DNA from: JANNSW01 sp031431235
Lineage (GTDB): Bacteria; Pseudomonadota; Alphaproteobacteria; Rhizobiales; Hyphomicrobiaceae
NCBI GenBank assembly: GCA_031431235.1
Contig: JANPDA010000146.1
Span: forward strand, 1-9,573
Length of the DNA stretch: 9,573 bases
Reading direction: 5' to 3'
The notes under the pieces were generated by a model that had not been told where the DNA came from, made no database searches, and worked only from the letters and a program-made list of their open reading frames with translations. The translations under genes were made by a program, and so were the position numbers. This document shows positions 1 to 5,701 of this stretch, one piece after another; the first letter of the stretch is position 1; every line of letters starts with the position of its first letter.

Positions 1-39
1 GCGAAATCGCAGCGGGGGCGCAAGAGCTGAAGCCCGACC

Positions 40-717
40 TTACGCCGCCGCCTGCACCACCCGCGCCAACTCGGCCTCGAGCTCCCGGTAATGGCCGATG
101 ACGCCTTCTGGCGCGAAGCTGGCGACTGGCTTTACGGTATAGCCGAACGAGACGCCGATCACGGGAATGCCGGCAGCCTTGGCCGTCTTCACGTCGACCT
201 CGCTGTCGCCCACCATCACGGCATTGCTGAGATTGCCGTCGGCGAGGATGATCGTCCCGATCAGGTGGCCGGGATCGGGCTTGTGGACCGGAAGCGTATC
301 GCGCCCCACCACGGCCGCGAACAGCTTCAGCAGCCCGAGCTCGGCCAGGAGCTTGCGCGACATGCCCTCGCGCTTGTTGGTGCAGACCGCGAGCCGGGCG
401 CCGTGCTCCCGCATCCGCTGCAAGACCTGCGGCACCTCGGGAAACGGCCGGCTCTCGACGGCGATGTTGGCCGAATAGTAGTCGAGAAAGGTCACGAGCA
501 GCTTGTCGACCTCGGGCTCATCGAGCGTACGGCCGTGGATCTCGAGCGCATGCTCGATCATGGCGCGTGCGCCATAGCTGACGGTCGGGCGTATCAGGCC
601 GGCTGCCACGGCCGGCAGGCCGACGCTGGCGATCGCATGGTTGGTCGCCCGCACCAGGTCGGGCGCGGTGTCGACGAGTGTCCCGTCGAGGTCGAAGACG
701 ACGGTCAGGTCTTGCAT
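40..717 (-). CDS. gph: Phosphoglycolate phosphatase, HAD superfamily (Gph)
   Basis: This 225-residue protein is a HAD-family hydrolase of the phosphoglycolate phosphatase type. The family dephosphorylates 2-phosphoglycolate to glycolate in the cytosol, salvaging damage products of DNA repair and of oxygenase activity. HAD motif I is DLDGTLVDT at residues 9-17, with the nucleophile Asp9 and acid/base Asp11. Motif II is VCTNK (111-115), motif III includes Lys146 in KPDP, and motif IV is MVGDSEVDV (168-176). The helical cap lies between motifs I and II. The open frame extends upstream to 798, but the ATG at 717 places motif I eight residues in, as is usual, so I chose it; the ribosome-binding site there is weak. 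The stop is TAA. The gene is divergent from prfA across 233 bp. Family membership is secure. The exact substrate is inferred, since related HAD phosphatases share these motifs. Confidence 0.9.
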   Translation of the reverse strand: MQDLTVVFDLDGTLVDTAPDLVRATNHAIASVGLPAVAAGLIRPTVSYGARAMIEHALEIHGRTLDEPEVDKLLVTFLDYYSANIAVESRPFPEVPQVLQRMREHGARLAVCTNKREGMSRKLLAELGLLKLFAAVVGRDTLPVHKPDPGHLIGTIILADGNLSNAVMVGDSEVDVKTAKAAGIPVIGVSFGYTVKPVASFAPEGVIGHYRELEAELARVVQAAA

Positions 718-950
718 CGGACGGTGTCTCGCAGCTGGAGCAGCCAGGAACAGCCTAAATCGCAAGTGCGACAGTGTCATGGATTGCGGATCAGGCATAG
801 CCGGAAGACGCTGAGGATCGTCGGCGCACCGGCCCGATCCTCCAGGCTCCCCGCCCGCGCCACATGGAATTGCATCGCGGAAGCGCTTTCCGCTATGAAG
901 GTCGTTCGCGGCGCGGACGGCCTGCCGCGCCTCACACGACAGCCCCGCTC
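718..950. other. Divergent gph-prfA intergenic region with two inverted repeats
   Basis: This 233 bp spacer separates two divergent genes and should hold both promoters, but I find no convincing -35/-10 pair for either strand. Two inverted repeats lie on the prfA side. One is GCGGAA/TTCCGC at 877-882 and 888-893 with a 5 nt loop. The other is GGCGCGG/CCGCGCC at 910-916 and 925-931 with an 8 nt loop, ending 19 nt before the prfA ATG. No tRNA or Shine-Dalgarno sequence is evident. An in-frame ATG at 864 would add 29 residues to RF1, but that extension is basic and unlike the family's N-terminus. Confidence 0.4.
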
Positions 951-2036
951 ATGACCGAATTGCCGCTGGAAAGACTGGAAAAGCTCGTCGCGCGCTGGGA
1001 GGAGGTGCAGGCGGTGCTGTCGTCGGGCACGCTCGACCAGGCGAGCTTCGTCGCCCGCTCCAGGGAGTATGCCGACCTCGATCCCCTTGTCGCCGCGATC
1101 CGCTCGCTGCAGGCTGCCCAGCACGAGGCCGGGGACCTCACGGCGCTCGCCGCCGATCCCGGCGCCGGTTCTGACATGCACGAGCTTGCCGCCGCCGAGC
1201 TGGCCTCGCTCGGCCCACGCATCGAAGCGCTCCGTCAGGAGTTGCGGATCAGGCTGCTGCCGCGCGATGCGGCGGACGAAGGCAGTGCGATTCTCGAGGT
1301 GCGCGCAGGAACAGGCGGCGACGAGGCGGCGTTGTTTGCCGCCGATCTGGTGCGGATGTATGAACGCTATGCCGCCTCGAAGGGCTGGAAGACGGAGATC
1401 ATCTCCGCGTCCGAAAGCGACCTCGGTGGCTATCGAGAGGTGATCGCCAACATTTCGGGCAAGGGCGTGTTCGCGCGGTAGAAATTCGAATCGGGCGTCC
1501 ATCGCGTGCAGCGGGTGCCGGCGACCGAAGGTAGCGGGCGCATCCATACATCGGCCGCGACCGTCGCCGTGTTGCCCGAAGCCGAGGATATCGACATCGA
1601 GATCCGGCCGGAAGACATCCGGATCGATACCATGCGCTCGTCGGGAGCAGGTGGCCAGCATGTGAACACGACCGACTCCGCCGTCCGCATGACGCATCTG
1701 CCGACCGGCCTCGTCGTCACCTCCAACGAGAAATCCCAGCACCAGAACCGGGCGCGAGCCATGCAGGTGCTGCGCGCGCGGCTCTACGACATGGAGCGCC
1801 AGCGCGCCGACAGCGAGCGGGCGGCATCGCGCAAGAGCCAGGTCGGGTCCGGCGATCGCTCGCAGCGCATCCGCACCTATAATTTCCCGCAAGGGCGGGT
1901 GACCGACCACCGCATCAACCTGACGCTCTACAATCTCGCTGACGTGCTGCAGGGACCCGCGCTCGATCTTCTGGTCGAGGCGCTCATTACCGATCATCAG
2001 GCCAGCCTGCTCGCGGAGATGGAGTCGGGCTCGTGA
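951..2036 (+). CDS. prfA: Peptide chain release factor 1 (RF1), interrupted by in-frame TAG at codon 177
   Basis: RF1 reads UAA and UAG in the ribosomal A site and triggers release of the finished peptide. The ATG at 951 gives 361 codons to the TGA at 2034-2036, the usual RF1 length, and begins with the helical N-terminal domain. The frame meets a TAG at 1479-1481 (codon 177) between GKGVFAR and KFESGVHRVQRVP; homologues, including the E. coli protein, have Leu there. One base change (TTG to TAG) would explain it. Downstream, the frame is unchanged and the key motifs are intact: the PAT stop-codon recognition tripeptide at 190-192, GRIHTSAATVAV after it, and GAGGQ with the catalytic, PrmC-methylated Gln236. 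If the TAG terminates, the product is 176 residues without either functional motif. A GTG at 1506 could not restore a useful protein and has no Shine-Dalgarno sequence. No clear Shine-Dalgarno precedes 951 either. The gene overlaps prmC by 4 nt. Whether it is broken, misread or recoded is unresolved. Confidence 0.9.
1479..1481 (+). other. In-frame amber codon inside prfA
   Basis: The local codons read GCG CGG TAG AAA TTC GAA. The frame is continuous on both sides from 951 to 2036, so this is a substitution and not an insertion or deletion. The base after TAG is A. RF1, the product of this gene, is the factor that recognises UAG; RF2 reads UAA and UGA. The gene's own terminal stop is TGA, which RF2 reads. 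Confidence 0.85.
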
Positions 2037-2968
2037 CGGTATCCGTATCGGCCGTGCGGCTCGGCGACTGGCTCGCTTCCTGCGCCGACGCGCTGGCGGG
2101 AGCCGGTGTCGAGCATGCGCGCCATGAGGCCCTGCTCATTGCAGCGCTCGCAACGGGGCGCCCGCTCGCCTCGATCTATGCGGCCCCCGAGACACGCCTG
2201 TCGGCCGGCGAGTTGGAGAAGCTCGACCGGGTCGCCGCCCGCCGCCGGGCCCGCGAGCCGTTGTCGCGCATCGAAGGCGAGCGCGAGTTCTGGGGGAGAT
2301 CGTTCGCCCTGTCGCCGGCAACACTCGATCCGCGACCCGATACCGAGACCCTGGTCGAAGCGGCGCTCGGGCGCATCGGGGCGCGTGGGCTGGATGGCGA
2401 GCCGATCCGGATCCTCGACCTCGGCACCGGCACCGGCTGCATCCGGGTCACGCTGCTGGCGGAGCTGCCCGCGGCGACCGCGGTCGGCGCCGACCTTTCG
2501 CCGGCGGCGATCGCAACCGCCAGTGCCAATGCGTTGCGGCATGGGGTTGCCGGCCGGGCGCGCTTCGTCGTCTCGGACTGGTTCGCCGGCATTGCGGGGA
2601 CGTTTCACATGATTGTCGCCAATCCGCCTTATATCCGGCGCAGCGAGATCGCAGCTTTGCAACCCGAGGTCGTGAGGTTCGATCCAGCTTTGGCGCTCGA
2701 CGGCGGCATCGATGGGCTCGCGGCCTATCGCAGCATCCTCGGCGGAATCGGCTCGCGCCTCGAGCCAGACGCTGAGCTGCTGCTCGAGGTCGGGTTCGAC
2801 GGGGCGGAGGCCGTGGCCAAGCTGATCCTCGAAGCCGGGCTGGTAGCCGATCGAGGTGCAATTCGCGTGCTCGCGGACTTGGCAAAACAGGATCGTGTCG
2901 TGGCCTGCACGGTCCGTTGTGCAGTGCAAGATGAAAAAAGTGTTGGAAATCTCGTGGCTTCGCGCTAG
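2033..2968 (+). CDS. prmC: Peptide chain release factor N5-glutamine methyltransferase (PrmC/HemK)
   Basis: PrmC transfers a methyl group from S-adenosylmethionine to the amide nitrogen of the GGQ glutamine in release factors, which increases peptide release. The GTG start at 2033-2035 overlaps the prfA TGA at 2034-2036, and GGAG lies 8 nt upstream, so the two genes are probably translationally coupled. The 311-residue product has the small N-terminal helical domain (about 1-90), then RPDTE (101-105), the SAM-binding motif ILDLGTGTGC (127-136), an acidic residue in GADLS after strand 2, and the diagnostic NPPYIRR at 197-203. NPPY binds the substrate glutamine. The family normally ends close to the DLA..DRVV segment; here about 20 further residues follow before a TAG stop. 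That tail may be added sequence, since the stop falls inside the predicted promoter of the next gene. The prfA-prmC pairing makes the assignment firm. Confidence 0.93.
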   Translation: MTVSVSAVRLGDWLASCADALAGAGVEHARHEALLIAALATGRPLASIYAAPETRLSAGELEKLDRVAARRRAREPLSRIEGEREFWGRSFALSPATLDPRPDTETLVEAALGRIGARGLDGEPIRILDLGTGTGCIRVTLLAELPAATAVGADLSPAAIATASANALRHGVAGRARFVVSDWFAGIAGTFHMIVANPPYIRRSEIAALQPEVVRFDPALALDGGIDGLAAYRSILGGIGSRLEPDAELLLEVGFDGAEAVAKLILEAGLVADRGAIRVLADLAKQDRVVACTVRCAVQDEKSVGNLVASR

Positions 2969-2971
2969 ATT
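2943..2971 (+). promoter_or_regulatory. Candidate sigma70-type promoter for the DUF4167 transcript
   Basis: TTGGAA at 2943-2948 and TAGATT at 2966-2971 are separated by exactly 17 bp. Each hexamer matches the housekeeping consensus at 4 of 6 positions, and the stretch is more AT-rich than its surroundings. The -10 box includes the TAG stop codon of prmC (2966-2968). Transcription would start near 2978 and give a leader of about 510 nt before the DUF4167 start codon. The prediction is by eye only. Confidence 0.5.
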
Positions 2972-2977
2972 AGAAGC

Positions 2978-3489
2978 AAGAGAATCGATATGAGCATGCC
3001 AAGTGGGGTCCGTCCTGGTTCCGGGACGAGCGAAAGCCGGTAGGTCTACGCTCCTTGGCAGCTCTGCGATACTACTGCTTCCAGACTGTGTGAGCCGTGC
3101 GTGTTGGAGGGCGCTCCTCCTCGTCATGGAGCGTGGTGACGAAGCAGGACACGGAAGTCCATCGACTCGATATCGAGGGTCGTGGGACACGAGCCATTTC
3201 ACTTGGCGAGGCGTCAGGCTCGAGCCGACAGCAGACTGATATGATGCGTGCGCGGATATCGCGCGGCGCAATGTGCGGAGAAGCACAGCAGAGGCCGAAG
3301 GGCCGGAACAACGTTCTTGATCGAATGCCGACTGAATGAACCGGTCGCAGCGACCGGACGATCTGTGTGGGGCGCATGCGACCCTGGCAGGAGGAGCGGG
3401 GCGTGATAGCGGCACAAGCAGCTGGCGCCTCAGACAGAATCAACGAACGAAGACCATGCAGTTTTGTGTGGAAGCCGATTGGGAGCTTC
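2978..3489 (+). ncRNA. Candidate structured leader RNA (or separate small RNA) upstream of the DUF4167 gene
   Basis: About 510 bases lie here without a credible gene. Inverted repeats occur along the whole stretch. TGCCAAG/CTTGGCA (2997-3003 with 3054-3060) closes a domain holding the hairpin CGTCC/GGACG (3011-3015 with 3024-3028). A hairpin at 3157-3188 has GTCC/GGAC outside and CGAC/GTCG inside. CGAGCC/GGCTCG pairs 3190-3195 with 3217-3222. GCGCG/CGCGC pairs 3250-3254 with 3260-3264. GGCC-GAAG-GGCC is at 3293-3304. CCGGTCG-CAG-CGACCGG at 3341-3357 is a perfect 7 bp stem, with no T-run after it, so it is not a classical terminator. With a promoter-like sequence just upstream and the DUF4167 start just downstream, a long cis-acting leader is the simplest reading. 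I do not recognise a known RNA family, and chance hairpins are common in GC-rich DNA. Confidence 0.4.
3341..3357 (+). repeat. Perfect inverted repeat, 7 bp stem and 3 nt loop
   Basis: CCGGTCG (3341-3347) and CGACCGG (3351-3357) are exact reverse complements around CAG. It is the strongest simple hairpin in the leader region. The following bases are ACGATCTG, so no U-tract supports intrinsic termination. It could be a leader stem or an operator-like site. Confidence 0.5.
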
Positions 3490-4401
3490 ATGAGGCAAGG
3501 ACAACAGAATCACCGCCGTGGCCGCAGCCGCAGTAGCAACAGCAGCAGCAACAACAACAACAACAACCGCAAGGGGCACAATCCTCTTTCGCGGAGCTAC
3601 GAATCGACCGGGCCCGACGTCAAGATCCGCGGCACGGCTTCGCACATCGCGGAGAAGTACATGGCGCTCGCACGCGACGCTTCGGCGGCTGGCGACCTGG
3701 TGATGGCGGAGAATTATCTCCAGCACGCCGAGCACTACAATCGCATCATCATGGCGGCGCATGCGCAGTTGCGGGCGGATGATCCCGCAACCGGCCTGCC
3801 GCGGGCGCGCCGTTCCGAGTTCGACCCGCCTGGTGAAGGCGGCGAATACGGGTTCGACGATATGGATGACGATCAGGACGGACCTGAGCAGTCAGGGGAT
3901 GCGTTCGGTTCCGACCAGTCACGGTTCAACGAGCCGCGTCCGCACGAGCAGCGGCAATACGAGCCCCGGCAGCCCGAGCCCCGTCAGCATGAGCAACGCC
4001 AGCAGGAGCCCCGGCAACACGAGCCGCGCCAGCAACAGCCCCGTTTCCAGGATCAGCCGCGCGTGGACGATCTTCCGCCCTTCATTGGCCGGCCGGTATT
4101 CGCCAATCCACCAGGCGTTGGCCCCGACCAACCGCAGCCGCGGAGCTACGAGCCCCGGCAGCCACGCCAGGGCCAGGACAACCGGCAGGAAGGGCGCGGC
4201 GAAGGCCGTGCCGACGGCGGACGTGGTGACGGTCGCGGACCTCGCCGGCGCGGGCGTCAAGACAATGGCGGGCGGCCCCGTCCTCAGCACCAGGATCGTG
4301 CGCCGGTGCAGGACGGCGCACCAGCCGACGTGAACGGGAACACCGCGCCCTTTGCCGAACCGGTCCAACGCATCGCACCCGAAGGCTCGGACGGCGATTG
4401 A
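3490..4401 (+). CDS. DUF4167 domain protein with long disordered Q/R/P/E- and RG-rich tail
   Basis: The 303-residue protein starts at ATG 3490, which gives the family's usual beginning MRQGQQN, and GGGAG sits 4 nt upstream. A basic N-terminus leads to a Ser/Asn tract (15-26), then the conserved DUF4167 region of about 28-92, with GPDVKIRGTASHIAEKY and AENYLQHAEHYNRII, which looks like a helical pair. Residues 148-187 are eight pentapeptides of the form E-(P/Q)-R-Q-x. About 218-270 is rich in Arg-Gly, resembling RGG-type RNA-binding segments. There is no signal peptide, membrane segment or catalytic motif, so it is probably cytosolic. The family has no function I can state with confidence; nucleic-acid binding is inferred from composition. 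The gene has its own probable promoter and long leader and lies downstream of prmC, as is typical in Hyphomicrobiales. Confidence 0.88.
   Translation: MRQGQQNHRRGRSRSSNSSSNNNNNNRKGHNPLSRSYESTGPDVKIRGTASHIAEKYMALARDASAAGDLVMAENYLQHAEHYNRIIMAAHAQLRADDPATGLPRARRSEFDPPGEGGEYGFDDMDDDQDGPEQSGDAFGSDQSRFNEPRPHEQRQYEPRQPEPRQHEQRQQEPRQHEPRQQQPRFQDQPRVDDLPPFIGRPVFANPPGVGPDQPQPRSYEPRQPRQGQDNRQEGRGEGRADGGRGDGRGPRRRGRQDNGGRPRPQHQDRAPVQDGAPADVNGNTAPFAEPVQRIAPEGSDGD
3535..3567 (+). repeat. AGC/AAC trinucleotide tract encoding Ser/Asn run
   Basis: Eleven codons alternate between AGC and AAC and end in six consecutive AAC codons (3550-3567). They encode residues 16-26 of the DUF4167 protein. The tract is in frame, so slippage would lengthen or shorten the run without a frameshift. 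Confidence 0.8.
3931..4050 (+). repeat. 15-bp tandem repeat encoding E-(P/Q)-R-Q-x pentapeptides
   Basis: Eight consecutive 15 bp units translate as EPRPH, EQRQY, EPRQP, EPRQH, EQRQQ, EPRQH, EPRQQ and QPRFQ. Most units begin GAGCC or GAGCA and have CGGCA, CGTCA or CGCCA in the middle. The third codon positions have diverged, so the array is not freshly duplicated. A further EPRQP occurs at 4147-4161. Confidence 0.85.
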
Positions 4402-4436
4402 CGTCGGCCTCGCTCGCCTGCACGCTGCCCTGGCAC

Positions 4437-4465
4437 ACACAGCTTCTGGACACAGCTTCTGGACA
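4437..4465 (+). repeat. Perfect 13-bp tandem duplication upstream of the aminotransferase gene
   Basis: ACACAGCTTCTGG occurs at 4437-4449 and again at 4450-4462, followed by ACA, the start of a third copy. The unit length is not a multiple of three. The array lies between the DUF4167 stop (4401) and the ribosome-binding site at 4468, which argues that this stretch is noncoding leader. Confidence 0.85.
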
Positions 4466-4467
4466 TC

Positions 4468-4483
4468 GGGAGGCGTTGACTTG
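4468..4483 (+). promoter_or_regulatory. Ribosome-binding site that fixes a TTG start
   Basis: GGGAGG at 4468-4473 is a near-consensus Shine-Dalgarno sequence. It is spaced 7 nt from TTG at 4481-4483, which is in frame with the aminotransferase. No ATG or GTG near this site is in frame. Confidence 0.6.
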
Positions 4484-5695
4484 AGTTCGAGTGTTGCAAC
4501 CAAGGCGAGCACGTTCGGCCGACCGGCCCAGATGGGTGATGCCGAGCGCTGGCCGCTCCATGGGACCGACGAGATCGAGGCGGCGATGGCCTGCCTCGCG
4601 TCCGGCAGGGTCAACCAGTGGACCGGGGACAGGGTGAAAGCGTTCGAAGCGGCATTTGCCGAGCTTTTTGCCATGCCCCACGCCGTCGCCGTCTTCAATG
4701 GCACCGTTGCCCTCGACCTCGCTCTGGGGGTGCTTGGCGTGGCTGCGGGCGATGAGGTGATCGTCACCTCGCGCAGCTTCATGGCGTCGGCCTCCACCAT
4801 TGCCATGACCGGTGCGACGCCAGTCTTTGCCGATATCGAGCCGGGCTCGGGCAATCTCTCCGCCTCGACGGTTGCGCCGCTCATCACCGCGCGCACGAAG
4901 GCGATCCTGCCGGTACATCTGGGCGGTTGGCCGGTCGACATGCCGGCGCTGATGGCGCTCGCCCGCCAGCATGGCCTCGCCGTGATCGAGGACTGCGCGC
5001 AATCGCACGGCGCGACGATCGACAGCCGCCCGGCGGGGTCGTTCGGCGATATCGCGGCCTTCTCCTTCTGTCAGGACAAGATCATGACGACGGGCGGGGA
5101 AGGCGGCATGGTCCTCCTCAAGGACGAGGCGCACTATCGCCGCGCCTGGTCCTACAAGGACCACGGCAAGGATTTCGACCTCGCCCGCTCACCTGGCAAA
5201 TCGCCCGGCTTCCGCTATGTCCACACCTCGATCGGCACCAATTGGCGGATGATCGAGATGCAGGCGGCGATCGGCCTTTGCCAGCTCGGCAAGCTGGCGG
5301 GCTGGGTCGAGGCGCGCACCCGCCGTGCCCAGATCTGGCGGGACGCACTGGCGCCCGTCGGCTGCATCGCCGTGCCAGAGCCACCGGCACGACTGCGCCA
5401 TGCCTATTACAAGCTCTATGCCCAGTTGCGGCTCGACCGGCTGCAAAGCGGCACCGACCGCGACACGGTGCTCGAAGCGTTGCGGAACGCAGGCATCAAG
5501 GCCTTTTCCGGCAGCTGCCCGGAGATGTACCGCGAGCAGGCGTTCGCGCATCTGGCCGTCGCGACGCGCCCGCAAGCCCAGGCGCTCGGGCTCAGGAGCC
5601 TGATGTTCGAGGTGCATCCGACACTGGATGAGGATCGCCTCGCTGCGACGGCAGCGCGCGCGGCCGATATCATCGCCGGTTTCGAGCGTCGCTGA
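4481..5695 (+). CDS. DegT/DnrJ/EryC1/StrS family PLP-dependent aminotransferase
   Basis: This 404-residue protein belongs to the pyridoxal-phosphate sugar aminotransferase family. Members transaminate nucleotide-linked keto-sugars for surface polysaccharides, or act as related dehydratases. Visible motifs are SGRVNQWTG near the N-terminus, NGTVALDLAL (from residue 73), VIEDCAQSHGA (from about 168) with the cofactor-contacting Asp, and GSFGDIAAFSFCQDK, whose Lys200 should form the internal aldimine with PLP, followed by GGEGG. Having Lys at that position favours an aminotransferase over the His-type dehydratases. I chose the TTG at 4481 because GGGAGG (4468-4473) lies 7 nt upstream. An ATG at 4352 would overlap the previous gene and translate through the 13 bp repeat, and an ATG at 4532 lacks a ribosome-binding site. 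The next gene follows 6 nt after the TGA. The sugar substrate cannot be named. Confidence 0.88.
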   Translation: MSSSVATKASTFGRPAQMGDAERWPLHGTDEIEAAMACLASGRVNQWTGDRVKAFEAAFAELFAMPHAVAVFNGTVALDLALGVLGVAAGDEVIVTSRSFMASASTIAMTGATPVFADIEPGSGNLSASTVAPLITARTKAILPVHLGGWPVDMPALMALARQHGLAVIEDCAQSHGATIDSRPAGSFGDIAAFSFCQDKIMTTGGEGGMVLLKDEAHYRRAWSYKDHGKDFDLARSPGKSPGFRYVHTSIGTNWRMIEMQAAIGLCQLGKLAGWVEARTRRAQIWRDALAPVGCIAVPEPPARLRHAYYKLYAQLRLDRLQSGTDRDTVLEALRNAGIKAFSGSCPEMYREQAFAHLAVATRPQAQALGLRSLMFEVHPTLDEDRLAATAARAADIIAGFERR

Positions 5696-5701
5696 GCACC
5701 C

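Noticed and set aside
1..30. Possible C-terminal end of a plus-strand gene finishing at TGA 28-30
   Set aside because: Nine codons translate as AKSQRGRKS, a plausible basic tail, but too short to support a gene call.
864..950. Longer RF1 start at ATG 864
   Set aside because: The 29 extra residues are basic and unlike RF1 N-termini, while the ATG at 951 gives the standard family length.
777..1997. Long minus-strand open frame opposite prfA
   Set aside because: It lies antisense to a gene with clear RF1 motifs, and its translation is a His/Arg/Gly-rich shadow with no domain.
1506..2036. Separate gene starting at GTG 1506
   Set aside because: It is the in-frame continuation of prfA after the TAG. 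There is no Shine-Dalgarno sequence, and a start there would leave out the N-terminal domain.
3003..3239. 78-codon plus-strand frame in the prmC-DUF4167 gap
   Set aside because: It starts at GTG, has no convincing ribosome-binding site or domain, and overlaps the inverted repeats of the leader.
3341..3357. Intrinsic terminator for prmC
   Set aside because: The stem is strong but there is no T-run after it, and it lies almost 400 bp past the prmC stop.
3919..5164. Overlapping minus-strand open frames opposite the DUF4167 tail and the aminotransferase
   Set aside because: Their translations mirror the repeat DNA and show no recognisable motif; the plus-strand genes explain the region.
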